Shown one piece after another: positions 62,621 to 64,000 of a DNA stretch of 64,000 bases. The DNA is taken from NCBI GenBank assembly GCA_965216955.1, contig CBDCGV010000018.1, positions 620,001 to 684,000 on the forward strand, given 5' to 3'. The notes beneath the pieces were generated by a model, which was not told the DNA's origin, did no database searches, and worked only from the letters and a program-made list of their open reading frames with translations. Origin of the DNA: CBDCGV01 sp965216955 (GTDB taxonomy: Bacteria > Bacteroidota > Bacteroidia > Chitinophagales > JADIYW01). The first letter of the stretch is position 1. Each line of letters starts with the position of its first letter. The translations under genes and the position numbers were made by a program.

Positions 62621-63331
62621 ATGAAAGACTTTTTAGAAAATGCTGGTTATAAAAAAGAAGGAAAAATGTATATCCCTCCTATACTACAATTAGGAGAGTT
62701 CAATGCAGTAAGTTGGTTAGATAATATTCTGCCGGAATTAATTTGGATTGGCATTTTGCAAAATAATTGTGGATTAAAATTAGGTAGTGAAATAGCTTTA
62801 GAAATTGCAAAAAAAGCATATCAACTAAAAAACGAAGATAAATCCAATTGGTTTGGAGTAATCAGCTCTTTTAAGAACTTAAATGCTAGTGAAATACAAG
62901 AGATAAATAAAATTGTAAAAAACAAGACTATAGATGCATCAAAAGAATTAAAAATCTTTGAACCACTTAGTGATTTATATGATGAATTTCCTTTTTCAAA
63001 TAGAAGCGAGACAATTGATTCAAATCTAGAATTAGATGGTTACAAACAATACTTATCTAAAATATATGATAGGACTACAAAGGAAGCAACATTAATCCAA
63101 GCAATAGCATTTAGAATTCTATTAGAATCGAATTCAATTTCTTTTAGTTTTAAAATCCCAAATTTAATTTCAATCTTGGAATACCCTGCTACTGAAGATT
63201 CAATTAATCTAGCTTCTATTATTCGATCAACAATTAATTCAACATTTATACAAAAAGAAATAACCGCTAATTGGGCCAATCATTTTTGGGAAACAAACTT
63301 TAAAATTGGGAATTGCTATGGAACAAACTGA
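62621..63331 (+). CDS. Hypothetical protein, cassette 13
   Basis: A 236-residue soluble helical protein. VSWLDNILPELIWIGILQNN near residue 29 and EIALEIAKKAYQLKNEDKSN near 58 are clear helices, and there is no signal or membrane segment. No family is recognised. The next gene begins inside its 3' end (ATG at 63318, 14-bp overlap), giving a two-gene coupled unit with a DUF5677 protein. Such pairs are plausible defence or stress modules, but no function is assigned. Confidence 0.6.
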   Translation: MKDFLENAGYKKEGKMYIPPILQLGEFNAVSWLDNILPELIWIGILQNNCGLKLGSEIALEIAKKAYQLKNEDKSNWFGVISSFKNLNASEIQEINKIVKNKTIDASKELKIFEPLSDLYDEFPFSNRSETIDSNLELDGYKQYLSKIYDRTTKEATLIQAIAFRILLESNSISFSFKIPNLISILEYPATEDSINLASIIRSTINSTFIQKEITANWANHFWETNFKIGNCYGTN

Positions 63332-64000
63332 GTTTCTCAAAAAGTTAGAAGTAGGAATTTCACAATATCAAAAATTACTAAAACTAGAATTAAAAAATAG
63401 GTGGGAATCACTACAATTGAATCCAAGTAAAATTTCAGAAAATGAAGTTATTGCGGGTTTATTAGCGAGACAATGTAGCTTGGTTTACCAAATCTCATTT
63501 ACTCCTATGTCTTGGAATGAAACCTTCTCTCCAATAATTATGAGATCAATGGTAGAAAACCATATCAATCTATCTTGGATTCTATTAAATCCTAGTGAGA
63601 GATCAAAAATGTATATAGATTATGGTTTAAGTAATGAAACGAAACAATTAGAATCATTGAAAAGCTCAAGTGATCAAAATGAAGAAAAAAAGAGATTCAT
63701 TGAGTATTTAGAAAATTGGATAAATGAACAAAGATTTATTCATTTAAATAAGATAAACATTGGGAGTTGGAATTTTAGTAATATAAGAAAAACTGCTATT
63801 GATTCTGGAAATAAAGACTTTTATGACCTATTTTATTCTACATGTAGTTCAGCTACTCATAGTATGTGGGACTACATTGCTAAACATAACTTGAAGAAAT
63901 GCGAAAACCCACTACATAAAGGGCATAAAATACCTAAGATAAAAGAACCCGAAATTGAAATTGGAATGTTCTTAATTTTAACAAAAATCATGAATGAAAC
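63318..64000 (+). CDS. DUF5677-like protein, cassette 13 (3' end outside window)
   Basis: The frame opens with ATG at 63318 (MEQTEFLKKLEVGIS) and stays open for 227 codons to the window end. The core SPIIMRSMVENHINLSWILL, then NPSERSKMYIDYGLSNE, followed later by FYSTCSSATHSMWDYIAKHN, matches the DUF5677 family, a helical domain of unknown function with conserved Arg, Glu, Ser and His residues. It overlaps the preceding gene by 14 bp. The stop codon and the attC of this cassette are beyond the window. Confidence 0.68.
   Translation, partial: MEQTEFLKKLEVGISQYQKLLKLELKNRWESLQLNPSKISENEVIAGLLARQCSLVYQISFTPMSWNETFSPIIMRSMVENHINLSWILLNPSERSKMYIDYGLSNETKQLESLKSSSDQNEEKKRFIEYLENWINEQRFIHLNKINIGSWNFSNIRKTAIDSGNKDFYDLFYSTCSSATHSMWDYIAKHNLKKCENPLHKGHKIPKIKEPEIEIGMFLILTKIMNE

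Larger units (their letters stand above)
48412..64000 (+). mobile_element. Integron-like cassette array, at least 13 cassettes, continuing past the window
   Basis: Thirteen consecutive units start with GTTR. Each of the twelve complete units ends in a YAAC box that is the reverse complement of its own first 6-10 bases, so boundaries can be read without similarity search. Examples: cassette 6 GTTAGCATAC...GTATGCTAAC; cassette 8 GTTAGCCGC...GCGGCTAAC; cassette 9 GTTGGGTGC...GCACCCAAC; cassette 10 GTTGTAAGTA...TACTTACAAC; cassette 11 GTTAGCTTTA...TAAAGCTAAC. Each unit ends in an imperfect palindrome of 68-196 bp (attC-like). Cassette limits: 1 48412-48889; 2 48890-49473; 3 49474-50500; 4 50501-51082; 5 51083-51560; 6 51561-53527; 7 53528-54575; 8 54576-55607; 9 55608-59586; 10 59587-61189; 11 61190-62017; 12 62018-62601; 13 from 62602. 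Every gene found is on the plus strand. Confidence 0.92.

Noticed and set aside
47157..64000. Prophage or integrative element
   Set aside because: The only phage-like gene is the tyrosine recombinase. No structural, replication or conjugation genes are seen, and no tRNA attachment site is present.

Overview
The window comes from an AT-rich member of the Bacteroidota. Supporting signs are promoter elements of the TAnnTTTG type (before groES, the MscS gene and lepA), a YtxJ-type bacilliredoxin, paired DUF3857 proteins, PspC plus head-GIN architecture, a PorV-like barrel next to a ComEA-like helix-hairpin-helix barrel, and many lipobox signal peptides. The exact order is not settled from the sequence. 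No rRNA or tRNA gene was seen.

Bases 1-47,150 are mostly chromosomal backbone. They open with a conflict-type pair: the end of a protein carrying an effector-associated-like domain, coupled to a 1641-residue STAND NTPase with a membrane helix and about 1000 residues of leucine-rich repeats, an NLR-like architecture. Housekeeping genes follow: PspC/GIN membrane protein, MscS channel, DoxX, mtaB, an oxidoreductase and sugar transferase pair, a Tat-exported GMC oxidoreductase with an SRPBCC lipoprotein, the membrane pyrophosphatase, two surface barrel genes, an FG-GAP lipoprotein, lepA, GIDE-like and DUF3857 genes, udk and folD. A minus-strand polysaccharide operon at 30.6-38.5 kb (nucleotide-sugar dehydrogenase, rfbB, SLBB exporter, Wzz-like, rfbC, cysQ) is followed by tdk, lipA, OsmC, a bacilliredoxin, an Mpl-like ligase, a dolichol-phosphate-mannose synthase-like enzyme and groES-groEL.

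Bases 47,157-64,000 are an integron-like cassette array. A tyrosine recombinase gene, lacking the insertion that defines classical IntI, is followed after 97 bp by at least 13 head-to-tail cassettes. Each cassette begins GTTRnnn, and every complete one ends with the reverse complement of its own start over 6-10 bases. Twelve attC-like sites of five structural types separate the cassettes, and every recognised cassette gene lies on the plus strand. The cassettes carry a nucleoside phosphorylase / membrane protein / TIR-like operon (candidate anti-phage system), an AlbA_2 Schlafen-like protein, an EAD11-transmembrane protein, a DUF5677 two-gene unit, a five-gene AraC / ferric-reductase unit, a Crp-family regulator with a broken hchA, and unknown genes. 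Five cassettes have no gene: two identical 478-bp copies with a multi-stem palindromic element and three diverged ~583-bp copies. The array looks like an accessory reservoir biased toward conflict and stress genes.

Several genes carry small indels (lepA three poly-T expansions, the FG-GAP lipoprotein one, hchA one, a cassette-3 gene a tetranucleotide step). They may be real decay or assembly errors. The sequence alone cannot decide.
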